DNA of 25,635 bases from Elusimicrobia bacterium RIFOXYB2_FULL_49_7 (GTDB lineage: Bacteria > Fibrobacterota > OXYB2-FULL-49-7), in the NCBI GenBank assembly GCA_001800515.1, contig MGVN01000115.1, positions 3,317 through 28,951 of the forward strand, in the 5' to 3' direction. The notes under the pieces were generated by a model, which saw only the letters and a list, made by a program, of their open reading frames with translations, ran no database searches and was not told the DNA's origin. Positions 1 through 8,978 of this stretch are shown here, piece after piece. Positions within the stretch are counted from its first letter, which is position 1; each line of letters begins with the position of its first letter. The position numbers and the translations under genes were made by a program.

Positions 1-2197
1 TGTGATCCCATTGGGCCATAATCAGATTATCGAGGTTAGGGTCGATTATCTGCTCTCTGGAACGCTTGACCCCTTCAATGTATTCATTCAATCGGCCTGT
101 GAAGACCTTGGATACCTGCTTCATCAGCCCCTTTTGGGCGGTTTTCTTCTGATCCTCAGTCGGCAGTTCATCCGGTTTGAGTTTGGAGAGCTTGCGCGCT
201 TCCGCTTCAATGGCATCCAGATCAAGCGCAAAAGAAAGTTCACGGAGAATCTCGTTGATGGTCTTACCCTTGGCTTTCTCCTGAAAACAGCTCTTTTCCT
301 CGGGTGTCATGGTCTTTTCCAACCGGCCCAAACGGCAGGCAACTGATGAATAAACCCCTTCATCGGTGGCTCCATTCATCAGACTGAACAGCAGATCCTT
401 AAAAGCGACCTTAGGTTTGGTTTCGAGAGGAGGGCTGTCGATCTTCAGGGATTTGGTGACCCCGACAGCGTCGATTAAAACAAAATGGGTCTTATTTCCC
501 GATGCGGAAGGTGACACTTTTTTCAGGTCATCGCCCGACTGAATACGGGTACCTCTGCCTTTCATCTGTTCGAAATAGCCGCGAGACCGGACATCCCGCA
601 TGAAAATCAGACACTCCAAAGGCCGGACATCCGTACCCGTTGCAATCATATCCACTGTCACCGCAATACGGGGATTATAATCATTCCGGAAGGAAGAGAG
701 AACGCTTCTGGGGTCATCGGCCTGATAGGTAATTTTCTGGCAGAAATCATTTCCTTCGTCAAAGATTTCACGGCAAATGCGGACAATATCATCCGCATGG
801 CTATCGTTTTTGGCAAAAATAAGGGTCTTTGGAACCTCTTTCCTGCCCGGAAAAATCTCTTTGAACAGCTTATCCTTATAGGCCTTGAGAATAGTCCGGA
901 TTTGGCTCGGATTTACTACATCCTTATCGAGTTGCGTTTGTGAGTAGTGAACTTCCTCATCCAACTGGTCCCATCGCATACGGCGGGTGAGTCTGTCTCT
1001 GAAATCGACATATTCAAACGCCGCAATATTGCCGCCTTGACGGGTTGTTTGTGTTTCGATGACAAAAATATCATATCCGACATTTACACCGTCCGCCACC
1101 GCCATTTCATGGGTATATTCACTGACCACATTCTCATTAAAGAAACCGAAAGTTCTTTTATCCGGCGTGGCGGTCAACCCTATCAGAAAAGCATCAAAAT
1201 AATCCAGGACCTGTTTCCAGATATTGTAAATAGACCGATGACATTCATCAATGACAATGAAATCAAAAAACTCAATGGGAATTCTCCGGTTATAACAGAC
1301 CGCTTTAGGATCCTGAGGTTCACGATATTCATTGGGATTGACCGTCTCATTGGATTCATCCAGATCTTCATTCCTCAGAATGGAATAGAGCCGTTGAATA
1401 GTGGAAATATAAACCTGATTATCCGGGGCCACATACCCGGACTTGAGTCGTTGGACATTATAGAGCTCGGTAAATTTCCGGTTATCATCATTCGGAGTAT
1501 AAGCCATGAATTCCTGTTCCGCCTGTTCACCCAGATTTCGGGTATCCACCAGAAAAAGCACCCGTTTTGCCTTGGCCACTTTCAGCAAGCGGTAAATGGC
1601 GGTAATGGCCGTGAAGGTCTTGCCGGAGCCGGTCGCCATCTGAATCAGAGCGCGAGGTCTGTTTTTGCCGAAGGAATCCTCAAGGTTGGCGATGGATCTT
1701 ATCTGACAGTCACGCAAATGGGTCGTATCGAGCTTTGGATAAGTCTGAAGGCGCTTGCGAAGGGTTTCCTTCTCATGATACCAGGAGAGCAGGGTTTCCG
1801 GTCTGTGAAAGTGAAACAGGATGCGGGAGCGGGGTTTGGGGTCAGCTAAATCCAGAAATCGGGTGATTTCCCCATTGGCTGCGTAAATAAAACGGGGGTG
1901 AATATCCTTATCAACCCATTTTAAAGTAGCGGTTGCATAATCTTTTGCCTGTAACTCAGCTGTTAATAAGTGAATCCCCTGATTGGCCGCTTTTGCCTCA
2001 ATAATGCCGACCGGAATATGATCTGTAAAAAGAACATAATCAGCAGGCCCGGAACTGGTCGGATATTCCCGGACAGCCAAGGCACCCAAAGAATGATCCA
2101 TTTCCTTTTTAGAAACAACTTTCCATCCTGCGGATTCAAGCATGGCATCGATACGATCGCGGGCTATTTGTTCGGGATTCTGGTTGATTGGGGTCAT
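1..2197 (-). CDS. hsdR: Type I restriction enzyme R subunit (HsdR), 3' end outside window
   Basis: The minus strand holds one uninterrupted frame of 732 codons from an ATG at 2197 to the left edge; I checked it triplet by triplet and found no stop. This is the ATP-dependent translocase and endonuclease subunit of a type I restriction-modification complex. Near the N-terminus (about residues 55-80) is the nuclease core, with ADYVLF and then GIIEAKA giving the D...ExK pattern. The SF2 motor follows: Walker A MATGSGKTFTA (about 187-197), motif II DECHRS (about 315-320), then VDMIATGTDVRP and the arginine-finger motif QMKGRGTR (about 510-550). The family usually exceeds 800-1000 residues, so the missing part is the C-terminal helical region. 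The expected hsdM and hsdS partners are not in the window and may lie to the left. The family call is firm; target specificity cannot be read from this subunit. Confidence 0.95.
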   Translation of the reverse strand, partial: MTPINQNPEQIARDRIDAMLESAGWKVVSKKEMDHSLGALAVREYPTSSGPADYVLFTDHIPVGIIEAKAANQGIHLLTAELQAKDYATATLKWVDKDIHPRFIYAANGEITRFLDLADPKPRSRILFHFHRPETLLSWYHEKETLRKRLQTYPKLDTTHLRDCQIRSIANLEDSFGKNRPRALIQMATGSGKTFTAITAIYRLLKVAKAKRVLFLVDTRNLGEQAEQEFMAYTPNDDNRKFTELYNVQRLKSGYVAPDNQVYISTIQRLYSILRNEDLDESNETVNPNEYREPQDPKAVCYNRRIPIEFFDFIVIDECHRSIYNIWKQVLDYFDAFLIGLTATPDKRTFGFFNENVVSEYTHEMAVADGVNVGYDIFVIETQTTRQGGNIAAFEYVDFRDRLTRRMRWDQLDEEVHYSQTQLDKDVVNPSQIRTILKAYKDKLFKEIFPGRKEVPKTLIFAKNDSHADDIVRICREIFDEGNDFCQKITYQADDPRSVLSSFRNDYNPRIAVTVDMIATGTDVRPLECLIFMRDVRSRGYFEQMKGRGTRIQSGDDLKKVSPSASGNKTHFVLIDAVGVTKSLKIDSPPLETKPKVAFKDLLFSLMNGATDEGVYSSVACRLGRLEKTMTPEEKSCFQEKAKGKTINEILRELSFALDLDAIEAEARKLSKLKPDELPTEDQKKTAQKGLMKQVSKVFTGRLNEYIEGVKRSREQIIDPNLDNLIMAQWDH

Positions 2198-2222
2198 TGG
2201 TTTTTCTTGAAAGATATAGAAT

Positions 2223-2633
2223 TCAATTTCGTCCCGTCCAGAAAAATGGACAGAAACTTTTGCTCTTGAACCTGCTTGGCGGTTTGCCGCGATACTTCTT
2301 GTAGGTTAGCGTTGCCCCGCTTTTACTCACCTGACGCGCGGCTTCAGATAACGTGATATTTTCCTCCGCATGGTTTTCAAGAAAGGATAAGAGAGCGGAC
2401 AGAGAAAGACTACCCGAACCAAAGGCTGTGCGCACCAACCGACAATAAGACGAAATAGGTTTGTCCCGGCCCGAACGAATCTCCTCAAAACAAGGGGAAA
2501 AAAAGGCAATGCGAATATCAAAAAAGGCGGTAAAATGGTTGAAAATCTGAATAATTTTCGGACCCGTGCGATGCTCTGTATTACAAAGATATGCGCAAAT
2601 TACTGGAACGGGGCGCACCCGGTAACTGATCAT
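2223..2633 (-). pseudogene. Collapsed AraC-family regulator with PocR-like sensor remnant
   Basis: A 136-codon minus-strand frame, read from the ATG at 2633, joins two pieces that normally sit far apart in PocR-type AraC regulators. The first is the start of a PocR-like ligand-binding domain (FFDIRIAFFS, then SGRDKPISSYCRLVR). The second is the first half of an AraC helix-turn-helix (FLENHAEENITLSEAARQV, later KKYRGKPPSRFK). The rest of the sensor domain, with its usual second Cys/His motifs, and the second helix-turn-helix are absent, so roughly 150 or more residues appear deleted internally and at the C-terminus. The frame is open further upstream to 2807, but that part overlaps the better-supported membrane protein gene. 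It lies 25 bases upstream of hsdR on the same strand. I call it a pseudogene; a shortened but expressed protein cannot be excluded. Confidence 0.6.
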
Positions 2634-2661
2634 GAGATCGATATTAAATTCAAAAAGATCG

Positions 2662-3297
2662 CTATTTCCCAAAGACCAGATTTCCGCCGATATGCCCGAT
2701 GACACTGATGAGTACCAGCATGATCGCTTGAAGGGCAAGATACCCAAAGAAGGCAACGGACAGCATTCCGGCATCCGCGACCCAGAACCAGCGAATGGCC
2801 ACGGCACTTAACCCCATTCCCCAAAAAAGAACGGAGAGCTTGATCTTTGTGTCAATCTGTTGGTATGGTCGGCTGCGATAACGCCGTTTCCAGTCAAGAT
2901 AGCCGCTGCCGAAGGAGAGAAAAGAACCGATGAGAGAGAGGATAAAGAGCGCAAAAGCGGACTGCTCCACCCACACACTGTGACAGGGAAAGAGAAAGCC
3001 CATCAAGAAAGCCGCCACACTGAACAGCATGGATACCGGCAAAAGCCCGACCGAAAGATGGGTGGAATTGGCATGGATACGGTAACGCGGCTGAGCACGC
3101 TTGATCTCAACATCATGAACCACCGGCAAAGGGTAGCCCGCGGACATGACCACTTCGAGAACCACCCCGCAGACCGGACAAACCGTGTATCCGTCCTTAT
3201 CGAGATCATTCAGGGACATTTCCAGATGACAGACCGGACAGGCAAAGAGCCGCTGTCTTTTCCGGCGTTCGCGGAACCAAAAACGGAACTCTCTCAT
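2662..3297 (-). CDS. Multi-pass membrane protein with N-terminal CxxC/CxxC metal-binding knuckle
   Basis: This 211-residue protein starts with a basic stretch, then a zinc-ribbon or rubredoxin-like pair FACPVCHLEM and YTVCPVCGVV (about residues 18-48). About four hydrophobic membrane segments follow. The ATG comes directly after the TAA of the acyl-CoA dehydrogenase gene (TAAATG), and the ribosome binding site GAGGGG lies in the end of that gene, so the two are translationally coupled. The membrane part resembles the other operon member (4415-4948): both have SGYL followed by an acidic residue, then a basic segment, then a KLxLS-type start of the next helix. The fold is reminiscent of DUF2231-type four-helix proteins, but I cannot confirm that. 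Function is unknown. A role in passing electrons or anchoring the dehydrogenase at the membrane is inference from context only. Confidence 0.75.
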   Translation of the reverse strand: MREFRFWFRERRKRQRLFACPVCHLEMSLNDLDKDGYTVCPVCGVVLEVVMSAGYPLPVVHDVEIKRAQPRYRIHANSTHLSVGLLPVSMLFSVAAFLMGFLFPCHSVWVEQSAFALFILSLIGSFLSFGSGYLDWKRRYRSRPYQQIDTKIKLSVLFWGMGLSAVAIRWFWVADAGMLSVAFFGYLALQAIMLVLISVIGHIGGNLVFGK

Positions 3298-4428
3298 TTA
3301 CCGCCCCCTCAGAAGCTGGGCCACAATAATGGAACGCTGGATTTCGCAGGTGCCTTCGTAAATCTGGTATATTTTGGCATCACGCATCAGCTTTTCGACG
3401 GGCATTTCATTGGTATAACCGTATCCGCCGAAAATCTGGACCGCCTCGGTGGCCGCTTTCATGGCCGTGTCCGCAGCAAACATTTTGGCCATAGAGGCCT
3501 CTTTGGCATTATTTTTTCCCTGATCATAGAGCCATGCGGCACGATGCACCAGAAAACGGGCCGCGTCAATCTCTGTGGCCAAATCAGCCAGTTTGAAACC
3601 AATGCCCTGATAGGTGATAATCTTGCGATCAAAAGCCTTGCGGGTCTTGGCATAATTCAGGGCATGAGTAAAAGCGGCTCGGGCCACACCGACAGCGGCT
3701 GCCCCAACCAGCGCACGCGTATGATCAAAGGTTTTCATGGCAATCTTGAAACCATCGCCCTCTTCGGCAAGCCGGTTGCATTCCGGCACCACCACATCTT
3801 CAAACTGAACGCGTACCGTATTGGAGGCATGCTGTCCCAGATTCCACTCTTTGGCCCCGCGTGTAATACCAGGCGAATCTGCGGGCACCACAAAACCCGT
3901 GGGTCCCTTCTCGGTCTTGCCCAACACAAAATACCAGGTCGCCACACCTCCGTTGGTTATCCACCATTTGACGCCATTCAACACATATTTATCGCCCACT
4001 TTCTTGGCGTCGAGCTTGACGCGTGCCACATCCGATCCGGCCTCAGGTTCGGTGACCGCATAAGCGGCAAAGCTCAGTTTTTCGGTCATGGGTTTGAGAA
4101 AAGTGCGCTTGTGATAATCATTTCCGAAGAGGATAAGCGGCGCCTGAGCCAAGCCGTTCGCCTCCATCGCAGTACCGATGCCGGAACAACCCGCTGAAAT
4201 CTCTTCGGCGATGATGGCCTCATCCACGGCACTGCGGCCCATACCTCCGTATTCTTTGGAGATGTGGTTATTCATCAGTTTGAGATCAAAGGCCTTTTGG
4301 CAGATGTCCACGGGAAATTCGCCGCTCCGGTCGAAATGGGCGGCATGAGGAGCTATCTCCTGTTGCGCAAAATTCCGCGCCAATGTCTGAAGCGCTTTTT
4401 GTTCCGGTGACAATTCAAAATCGATCAT
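3298..4428 (-). CDS. Acyl-CoA dehydrogenase, medium-chain type
   Basis: This 376-residue flavoprotein is of normal family length. It catalyses FAD-dependent alpha,beta-dehydrogenation of acyl-CoA thioesters, the first step of beta-oxidation. Visible signatures are the flavin/substrate segment AYAVTEPEAGSDVA (about 127-140), WWITNGG, the C-terminal QIFGGYGYTNEMPVEKLMRD, and IYQIYEGTCEIQR. The Glu of YEGT is in the position of the catalytic base of medium-chain enzymes such as human ACADM, and the whole C-terminal half reads like that subfamily. Start: ATG at 4428 with AAAGGAAG seven bases upstream. It overlaps the end of the upstream membrane protein gene by 14 bases and abuts the downstream one. 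No electron-transfer flavoprotein genes are in the window. Chain-length preference cannot be decided from sequence alone. Confidence 0.95.
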   Translation of the reverse strand: MIDFELSPEQKALQTLARNFAQQEIAPHAAHFDRSGEFPVDICQKAFDLKLMNNHISKEYGGMGRSAVDEAIIAEEISAGCSGIGTAMEANGLAQAPLILFGNDYHKRTFLKPMTEKLSFAAYAVTEPEAGSDVARVKLDAKKVGDKYVLNGVKWWITNGGVATWYFVLGKTEKGPTGFVVPADSPGITRGAKEWNLGQHASNTVRVQFEDVVVPECNRLAEEGDGFKIAMKTFDHTRALVGAAAVGVARAAFTHALNYAKTRKAFDRKIITYQGIGFKLADLATEIDAARFLVHRAAWLYDQGKNNAKEASMAKMFAADTAMKAATEAVQIFGGYGYTNEMPVEKLMRDAKIYQIYEGTCEIQRSIIVAQLLRGR

Positions 4429-4948
4429 AGGGTGCTTCCTTTAATGGATCAGGTTGTGTTTCCTTAATGATTTTGACAATATCATAGGAAAGGGCAAATT
4501 CAGGATCGTTTTTATACGCCACGGAACCGCCGATGCGGCCCTGGGCAGTCACCACGCCGAGATACGTCAGACCGGCCATCAGTAAGGTCTGGAGTCCGAT
4601 GGTCACCAGTGCGTAAGGCGTACCGTAAGGAACCGAGATAACACCGTTTCGGATGAGCATGTACGCCTGGAAAAGCAAGGCAATCAAATGAAGGCCCGAC
4701 AGCAAAAGCTTCCGGATAAAGAGCGGAGTCCAGTTGACATACTTATGTTCGCGTTCCAGGTAACCGGAAGAAACGACCGCGAAAAAACTAAGAAACGTCA
4801 CGGCCGTCAGACCGATATGGGCGACATTGTAAACCAAAACTCCGGTGTACAGAAAACAGGCATAAGCCACTGCCGTAAGCGGCACCGTTACGCAGGGCAC
4901 ATGGGCTGTTATCGAATGGTAATGGAGTTCCGGAAGAGACAGTTTCAT
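4415..4948 (-). CDS. Multi-pass inner membrane protein of the acyl-CoA dehydrogenase operon
   Basis: This 177-residue protein is the first gene of a three-gene minus-strand operon. It has four clear hydrophobic segments (about residues 20-42, 45-62, 83-103 and 113-135) and a hydrophilic C-terminal tail that ends inside the start of the dehydrogenase gene (14-base overlap). The N-terminal ELHYHSITAHVPCVTVPL recalls the HP-x-x-VHFP opening of DUF2231-like membrane proteins, but this is a weak resemblance. It appears related to the third gene of the operon (2662-3297), which adds a metal knuckle. The ATG at 4948 is preceded by GGGGAAATAGACC, a reasonable ribosome binding site. Enzymatic function is unknown; the position suggests it works with the dehydrogenase at the membrane. 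Confidence 0.75.
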   Translation of the reverse strand: MKLSLPELHYHSITAHVPCVTVPLTAVAYACFLYTGVLVYNVAHIGLTAVTFLSFFAVVSSGYLEREHKYVNWTPLFIRKLLLSGLHLIALLFQAYMLIRNGVISVPYGTPYALVTIGLQTLLMAGLTYLGVVTAQGRIGGSVAYKNDPEFALSYDIVKIIKETQPDPLKEAPYDRF

Positions 4949-5081
4949 GGTCTATTTCCCCAGGGTTGAATACGCGAAAAATATTTCTTTTTGAAGGGGG
5001 TAAAAGCAATCTAAAGCCATATTCCGCTTGAAGAAACATGCAATAATGGTTATCTTTACAAACAGAATAACGAGGAGTTAC
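4949..5081. promoter_or_regulatory. Divergent intergenic region between the dehydrogenase operon and the kinase operon
   Basis: This 133-base spacer separates two divergently transcribed operons, so both promoters should lie here. On the minus strand a weak sigma-70-like pair, TTGCTT and AAATAT 17 bases apart, precedes the membrane protein gene. On the plus strand nothing is convincing, but GAGGAG at 5072-5077 is a clear ribosome binding site for the kinase at 5082. A sigma-54-like match on the minus strand has the wrong spacing and is listed among the rejected items. Confidence 0.4.
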
Positions 5082-7256
5082 ATGGATATCCAAAAAGAAT
5101 GGACGCGCCGTCGATCGGTTCTGATGCACCTGATTATCACCCTTCTTTTTCTCTGTCTGGCCGGCATTCCCTTCCTTATTTTCTATTTTCACGAGGGCCG
5201 GCCCGATCGTCAGGAAATAGGGATTGTCATCGGCAGTACGATTATTAACCTGGCGCTTGTTCGTTTTCTGCTTTATCTGTTTGACCGCGATCGGTTGCAG
5301 GATATTCTGGAATTGCAGGCCGCTAATCAACAACTCCAGGCAAATGAAACGGCACTTCTTCAGAGCGAGGAACGATACCGCATGGTGTTGGCCACGATGC
5401 CCGCTTGCGTAGCCATGTACGAAGCCGTGAACAGCGGCGATGATTTTATTTTCAAGGAGTTCAACCGGGCAGCGGAAAAAGTGGACGGTCAACCTAAAGA
5501 AAAGGTGCTGGGTAAAAAAGTAACCGAGGTTTTCCCCGGCGTGGTATCGTTCGGTCTCTTGGATGTCTTCAAACAGGTTTGGCAAAGCGGCCAACCACAG
5601 CACTACCCCGTCAATTGGTACCAGGATGATCACCTCACCGGATGGCGGGATAATTATGTCTACAAACTGCCTTCCGGCGAGATCGTGGCCATTTACAGCG
5701 ATGAAACGGAAAAGAAGCAAGCTCAAATCCAATTATCCGAAAGCGAGGAAAAATTCCGGTCCCTCTATCATGCCATGAGTGAAGGAATGGTACTTTATGA
5801 GCTGATCTTCAATGACCGGAATGAGCCGGTGGATTACCGTATCCTGGATGTCAATCCGGCTTTTGAGCACATGCTTCGCATCCCTAAAAAAAAGGCCATA
5901 GGAAAAACCAGCTGCGCCCTCTACGAAACAGACGCTCCCCCCTTTTTCAAAGAGTTCCTCAAAGTCGTTGAAACCGGTATTCCCTGTGCTTTTGAAACCT
6001 CTTTCCCGCTCCTTAATAAACACTTTCGAATTTCAGCCATGCGTCCCTTACCAAACCAATTTGCCACCCTCTTTTTCGATATCACGGAAACCCGCAAATC
6101 ACAGGATGAGATGGCCAAAAGCCAGCGCCTGGAATCCCTGGGACTCCTGGCCGGTGGCATTGCACACGACTTCAATAATCTATTAAGCGGACTTTTCGGT
6201 TATCTGGATCTCACGCTTCATCTCGCGGAAAAGGGGTCGCTTCTCCATCAGCGGCTTGAAAAAGCCCTGTCCGCTTTCGACCAAGCCAAGGCACTGACTC
6301 GACAGCTCCTGACATTTGCCAAAGGGGGTTCGCCCATCAAGCAATGGTGTGATATCAAACCGATTATAGAGGAGGCTGCCGACATTGCCTTGAGCGGTGC
6401 CAATGTGAGCTATCGTATCGAATGCGGTTCAAACCTTTGGCCCTGTGCTATGGATAGAGGACAAATCAGCCAAGTCATCGGCAATATCATATTGAATGCC
6501 CGCCAGGCTATGCCGAACGGCGGCCTGGTTCGGATCACCCTTTCCAACCGTACGCTTCAAACAAGGGAAATCCCGCCGCTGCCTGCCGGATGTTATGTAG
6601 AAACAACCCTCTCGGATTCCGGGATTGGAATTCCGCCGGACAATCTCCTGAAAATATTCGACCCCTTTTTCACCACGAAACAGGAAGGCAGCGGACTCGG
6701 ATTGGCCACCTCTTTTTCCATTATCCAGAAACATGGCGGCCACATCATCGCCACATCCGAATTGGGCCACGGCAGCTCCTTCCACCTCTTTCTGCCCGCC
6801 TCTCCGGAAGAAACAACGGTCCCGATTACCCCTATTTCCGCCTCGCCCGACAAACCCGATTCAACACCGACCCAAAGTCTCAAGAGCCGAATCCTGCTGA
6901 TGGACGATGAAAACATCGTGTTGTCCATGGCACAGGACATGCTCGACAGTCTGGGATACAGGGTGACCGTTGCCCGGCAGGGAAAGGATGCGGTTGACTT
7001 ATATCAGGAGGCCCTGTTGCACGGAGAACGATTCGGGATGGTCATTTTGGATCTGACCGTACCCAACGGCATGGGAGGCCTTGAAACCCTGTCCTGTCTG
7101 CGCCAAATTGATCCTGAGGTGAAAGCGGTGGTTTCCAGCGGTTATTCCGACAGCCCGGTCGTGGCGGCCCCCAAGGATTTCGGTTTCCGAGCAGTCATCG
7201 CCAAGCCATACCGGTTCGCAGATATGGTGCGACTCCTAAAGGATGTCCTGAAATAA
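5082..7256 (+). CDS. Membrane hybrid sensor histidine kinase (2 TM, two PAS domains, HisKA-HATPase, receiver)
   Basis: The frame is open from 5028, but ATG 5082 is preferred because GAGGAG precedes it; this gives 724 residues. Order of parts: two membrane helices with a very short loop (about 12-34 and 44-66); a linker helix; PAS-like domain 1 (about 98-215); PAS-like domain 2 (about 224-340); the dimerisation/phosphotransfer helix with AHDFNN, phospho-acceptor His362; the N-box NIILNARQAM; the G-boxes DSGIGIPP and GSGLGLA; and a C-terminal receiver (about 602-724) with acidic pair DDE, phospho-acceptor Asp657 in ILDLTVPN, and Lys708 in AKPY. There is no HPt domain, so the receiver is either a phosphate sink or needs an HPt from elsewhere. 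The short periplasmic loop suggests the PAS domains sense a cytoplasmic cue. It is first in a run with a second kinase and a sigma-54 regulator. Confidence 0.93.
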   Translation: MDIQKEWTRRRSVLMHLIITLLFLCLAGIPFLIFYFHEGRPDRQEIGIVIGSTIINLALVRFLLYLFDRDRLQDILELQAANQQLQANETALLQSEERYRMVLATMPACVAMYEAVNSGDDFIFKEFNRAAEKVDGQPKEKVLGKKVTEVFPGVVSFGLLDVFKQVWQSGQPQHYPVNWYQDDHLTGWRDNYVYKLPSGEIVAIYSDETEKKQAQIQLSESEEKFRSLYHAMSEGMVLYELIFNDRNEPVDYRILDVNPAFEHMLRIPKKKAIGKTSCALYETDAPPFFKEFLKVVETGIPCAFETSFPLLNKHFRISAMRPLPNQFATLFFDITETRKSQDEMAKSQRLESLGLLAGGIAHDFNNLLSGLFGYLDLTLHLAEKGSLLHQRLEKALSAFDQAKALTRQLLTFAKGGSPIKQWCDIKPIIEEAADIALSGANVSYRIECGSNLWPCAMDRGQISQVIGNIILNARQAMPNGGLVRITLSNRTLQTREIPPLPAGCYVETTLSDSGIGIPPDNLLKIFDPFFTTKQEGSGLGLATSFSIIQKHGGHIIATSELGHGSSFHLFLPASPEETTVPITPISASPDKPDSTPTQSLKSRILLMDDENIVLSMAQDMLDSLGYRVTVARQGKDAVDLYQEALLHGERFGMVILDLTVPNGMGGLETLSCLRQIDPEVKAVVSSGYSDSPVVAAPKDFGFRAVIAKPYRFADMVRLLKDVLK

Positions 7257-7278
7257 TAGGATTGATTATATTGTTCAG

Positions 7279-8955
7279 ATGAACACTTCTTTGATCGCTC
7301 TGGCCGTGATCTTTCCGACCTTTTTTCTGATTTGGCTTTTTATACGCGATCGGAATCGTATCGCCCGGCAATTAAAATATAACTGGCAGCCGCTTTTTGA
7401 TCGGATAGACGAGCTGATACTTGTACTGGATCAGACCGGGACGATTCTCAAAGCAAATCATGCTGCGGAAAAACAACTGGGCTATACCCCTTCGGAACTC
7501 ATCGGGATGAATGTCCTGATGCTCCATCCGGAGGAGCGTCGTGCCGAAACCGTGGCCGTTGTGGCGGAAATGGCGGCCAACACGAAGGATTATTGCTCCA
7601 TTCCCATCCTGACGAAAGACGGTACCATTATCCCGATGGAAACGCGCGTGACCCATGGAGAATGGGACGGTAAGCCGGTTATGATAGGCGTATCCCGAAA
7701 CGTATCGGAACGGCAAAAAAATGAAAAAGAGCTTCTTCAATACAAAACACAATTGGAGGAGATGGTCCACAAAAGAACGGCTGCGCTTGAGAAAAGCCGG
7801 CGTCGCTTTATGCAATTGGCTGATAACATCAACGAAATATTCTCCTTGATAGAATTGGATACCCTGAAATTTACCTTCTTTAACAAAGCCGCTGTCCGGC
7901 TGTTCGGATACGACCCCTTGGATAATTTACCGACGACTCTGAATACCCTGCCTTTTTTTCTTCCGGACAATGTCGCGCCTCGGTTGGATATGATCATCCA
8001 AGGGCTGAAGGAAGGACGGGAATTAACGTTAGAGTTCCGCATCCGGCGTCAGAATGACGGTGCGATACGGTGGTTTCGGGCCACCGCCAAGCCGGTGCGG
8101 GAAGAATCCGGTGCCATACGCTCCATGGCCGTCATTGCTATGGATGTAACGGAAAACAAACAAGCTGCCGAGCAGGAAAGACTCCGTCGGGAACAGCTCC
8201 TTCAGGCGGATAAGATGGCCAGTCTGGGCGTACTGGTTTCCGGTATGGCGCATGAAATCAACAATCCGAATAATCTGATCATGCTCAATGCGGACATCCT
8301 GTCCGCTTCGCTGAAAGATATGATAAGCGCGCTGGATGCCTGGGCCGCGGTCCATCCGGACTTTACGCTCAACCGTCTCCCCTACGCCCAGATGCGTCCG
8401 GAACTTCCGGTGCTGTTCACAGGCATTACCGGCGGCGCCAAACGAATCAGCAACATCGTCCATACCCTTAAACGGTTCACCCAAATTGATGAAGGCCGGA
8501 CCGACCAACAGGTCTCCGTGCATGAAGTCATTGAGGCGGCGGTCTCCATTATGCGGAACTTTATTATACAACACACCCACGCCTTTTCCATTGTCTGTCC
8601 GGACAATCTCGGCCATTTACGCGGCAACTTCCAGCAGATAGAACAAGTGATCATCAATCTGCTCTCCAATGCCTGTCAAGCCCTTAGAAACCCGTCGGAA
8701 TCGATCATCCTATCCGCGGAACGGACCGTTTCGGACCGGATTAGAATTACGATAACCGATCAGGGCGTGGGAATTCCGAAAGATAATCTGAATAAAATCA
8801 TCCAGCCCTTTTTTACAACCCGGCGCGATCTCGGCGGAACCGGACTGGGTCTGTCCGTGTCCTATTCGATTATCGAATTCCACCATGGGCGACTCTACTT
8901 TGAATCCGAAGAAGGCAAAGGCACGCGCGCTATTATCGAATTACCGGCGATTTAA
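7279..8955 (+). CDS. Membrane PAS sensor histidine kinase
   Basis: This 558-residue kinase has one N-terminal membrane helix (about residues 3-22). PAS domain 1 (about 37-145) contains GYTPSELIGMN and VSRNVSERQ. A coiled linker (QLEEMVHKRTAALEKSRRR) leads to PAS-like domain 2 (about 178-300). The catalytic core has the H-box GMAHEINNPNN with phospho-acceptor His325, N-box NLLSNACQAL, and G-boxes DQGVGIPKDN and GGTGLGLS. There is no receiver. It starts 22 bases after the hybrid kinase stop with no strong Shine-Dalgarno, so translational coupling is likely. The sigma-54 regulator follows 23 bases downstream, and this kinase is the most natural phospho-donor for it; that pairing is inferred from adjacency. 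Confidence 0.93.
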   Translation: MNTSLIALAVIFPTFFLIWLFIRDRNRIARQLKYNWQPLFDRIDELILVLDQTGTILKANHAAEKQLGYTPSELIGMNVLMLHPEERRAETVAVVAEMAANTKDYCSIPILTKDGTIIPMETRVTHGEWDGKPVMIGVSRNVSERQKNEKELLQYKTQLEEMVHKRTAALEKSRRRFMQLADNINEIFSLIELDTLKFTFFNKAAVRLFGYDPLDNLPTTLNTLPFFLPDNVAPRLDMIIQGLKEGRELTLEFRIRRQNDGAIRWFRATAKPVREESGAIRSMAVIAMDVTENKQAAEQERLRREQLLQADKMASLGVLVSGMAHEINNPNNLIMLNADILSASLKDMISALDAWAAVHPDFTLNRLPYAQMRPELPVLFTGITGGAKRISNIVHTLKRFTQIDEGRTDQQVSVHEVIEAAVSIMRNFIIQHTHAFSIVCPDNLGHLRGNFQQIEQVIINLLSNACQALRNPSESIILSAERTVSDRIRITITDQGVGIPKDNLNKIIQPFFTTRRDLGGTGLGLSVSYSIIEFHHGRLYFESEEGKGTRAIIELPAI

Positions 8956-8978
8956 GAATCAAACAGGAGCAATAACAT

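Noticed and set aside
947..1849. Plus-strand 300-codon open frame inside the restriction gene
   Set aside because: It is the exact codon-boundary mirror of the hsdR reading frame and has no recognisable domain; hsdR on the minus strand shows full helicase motifs.
2198..2290. Alternative frame reading KFLSIFLDGTKL as a transposase scrap
   Set aside because: Too short and without further transposase motifs or terminal repeats.
2860..4197. Plus-strand 445-codon open frame
   Set aside because: It lies antisense to the acyl-CoA dehydrogenase and the metal-knuckle membrane protein, both of which have clear motifs, proper starts and operon spacing.
5006..5018. Sigma-54-like TGGC...TTGC on the minus strand before the dehydrogenase operon
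   Set aside because: The spacer between GG and GC is nine bases rather than ten, and no activator context supports it.
4788..5732. Minus-strand 314-codon open frame across the divergent promoter region
   Set aside because: It overlaps the hybrid kinase N-terminus and the membrane protein gene and has low-complexity, non-domain-like translation.
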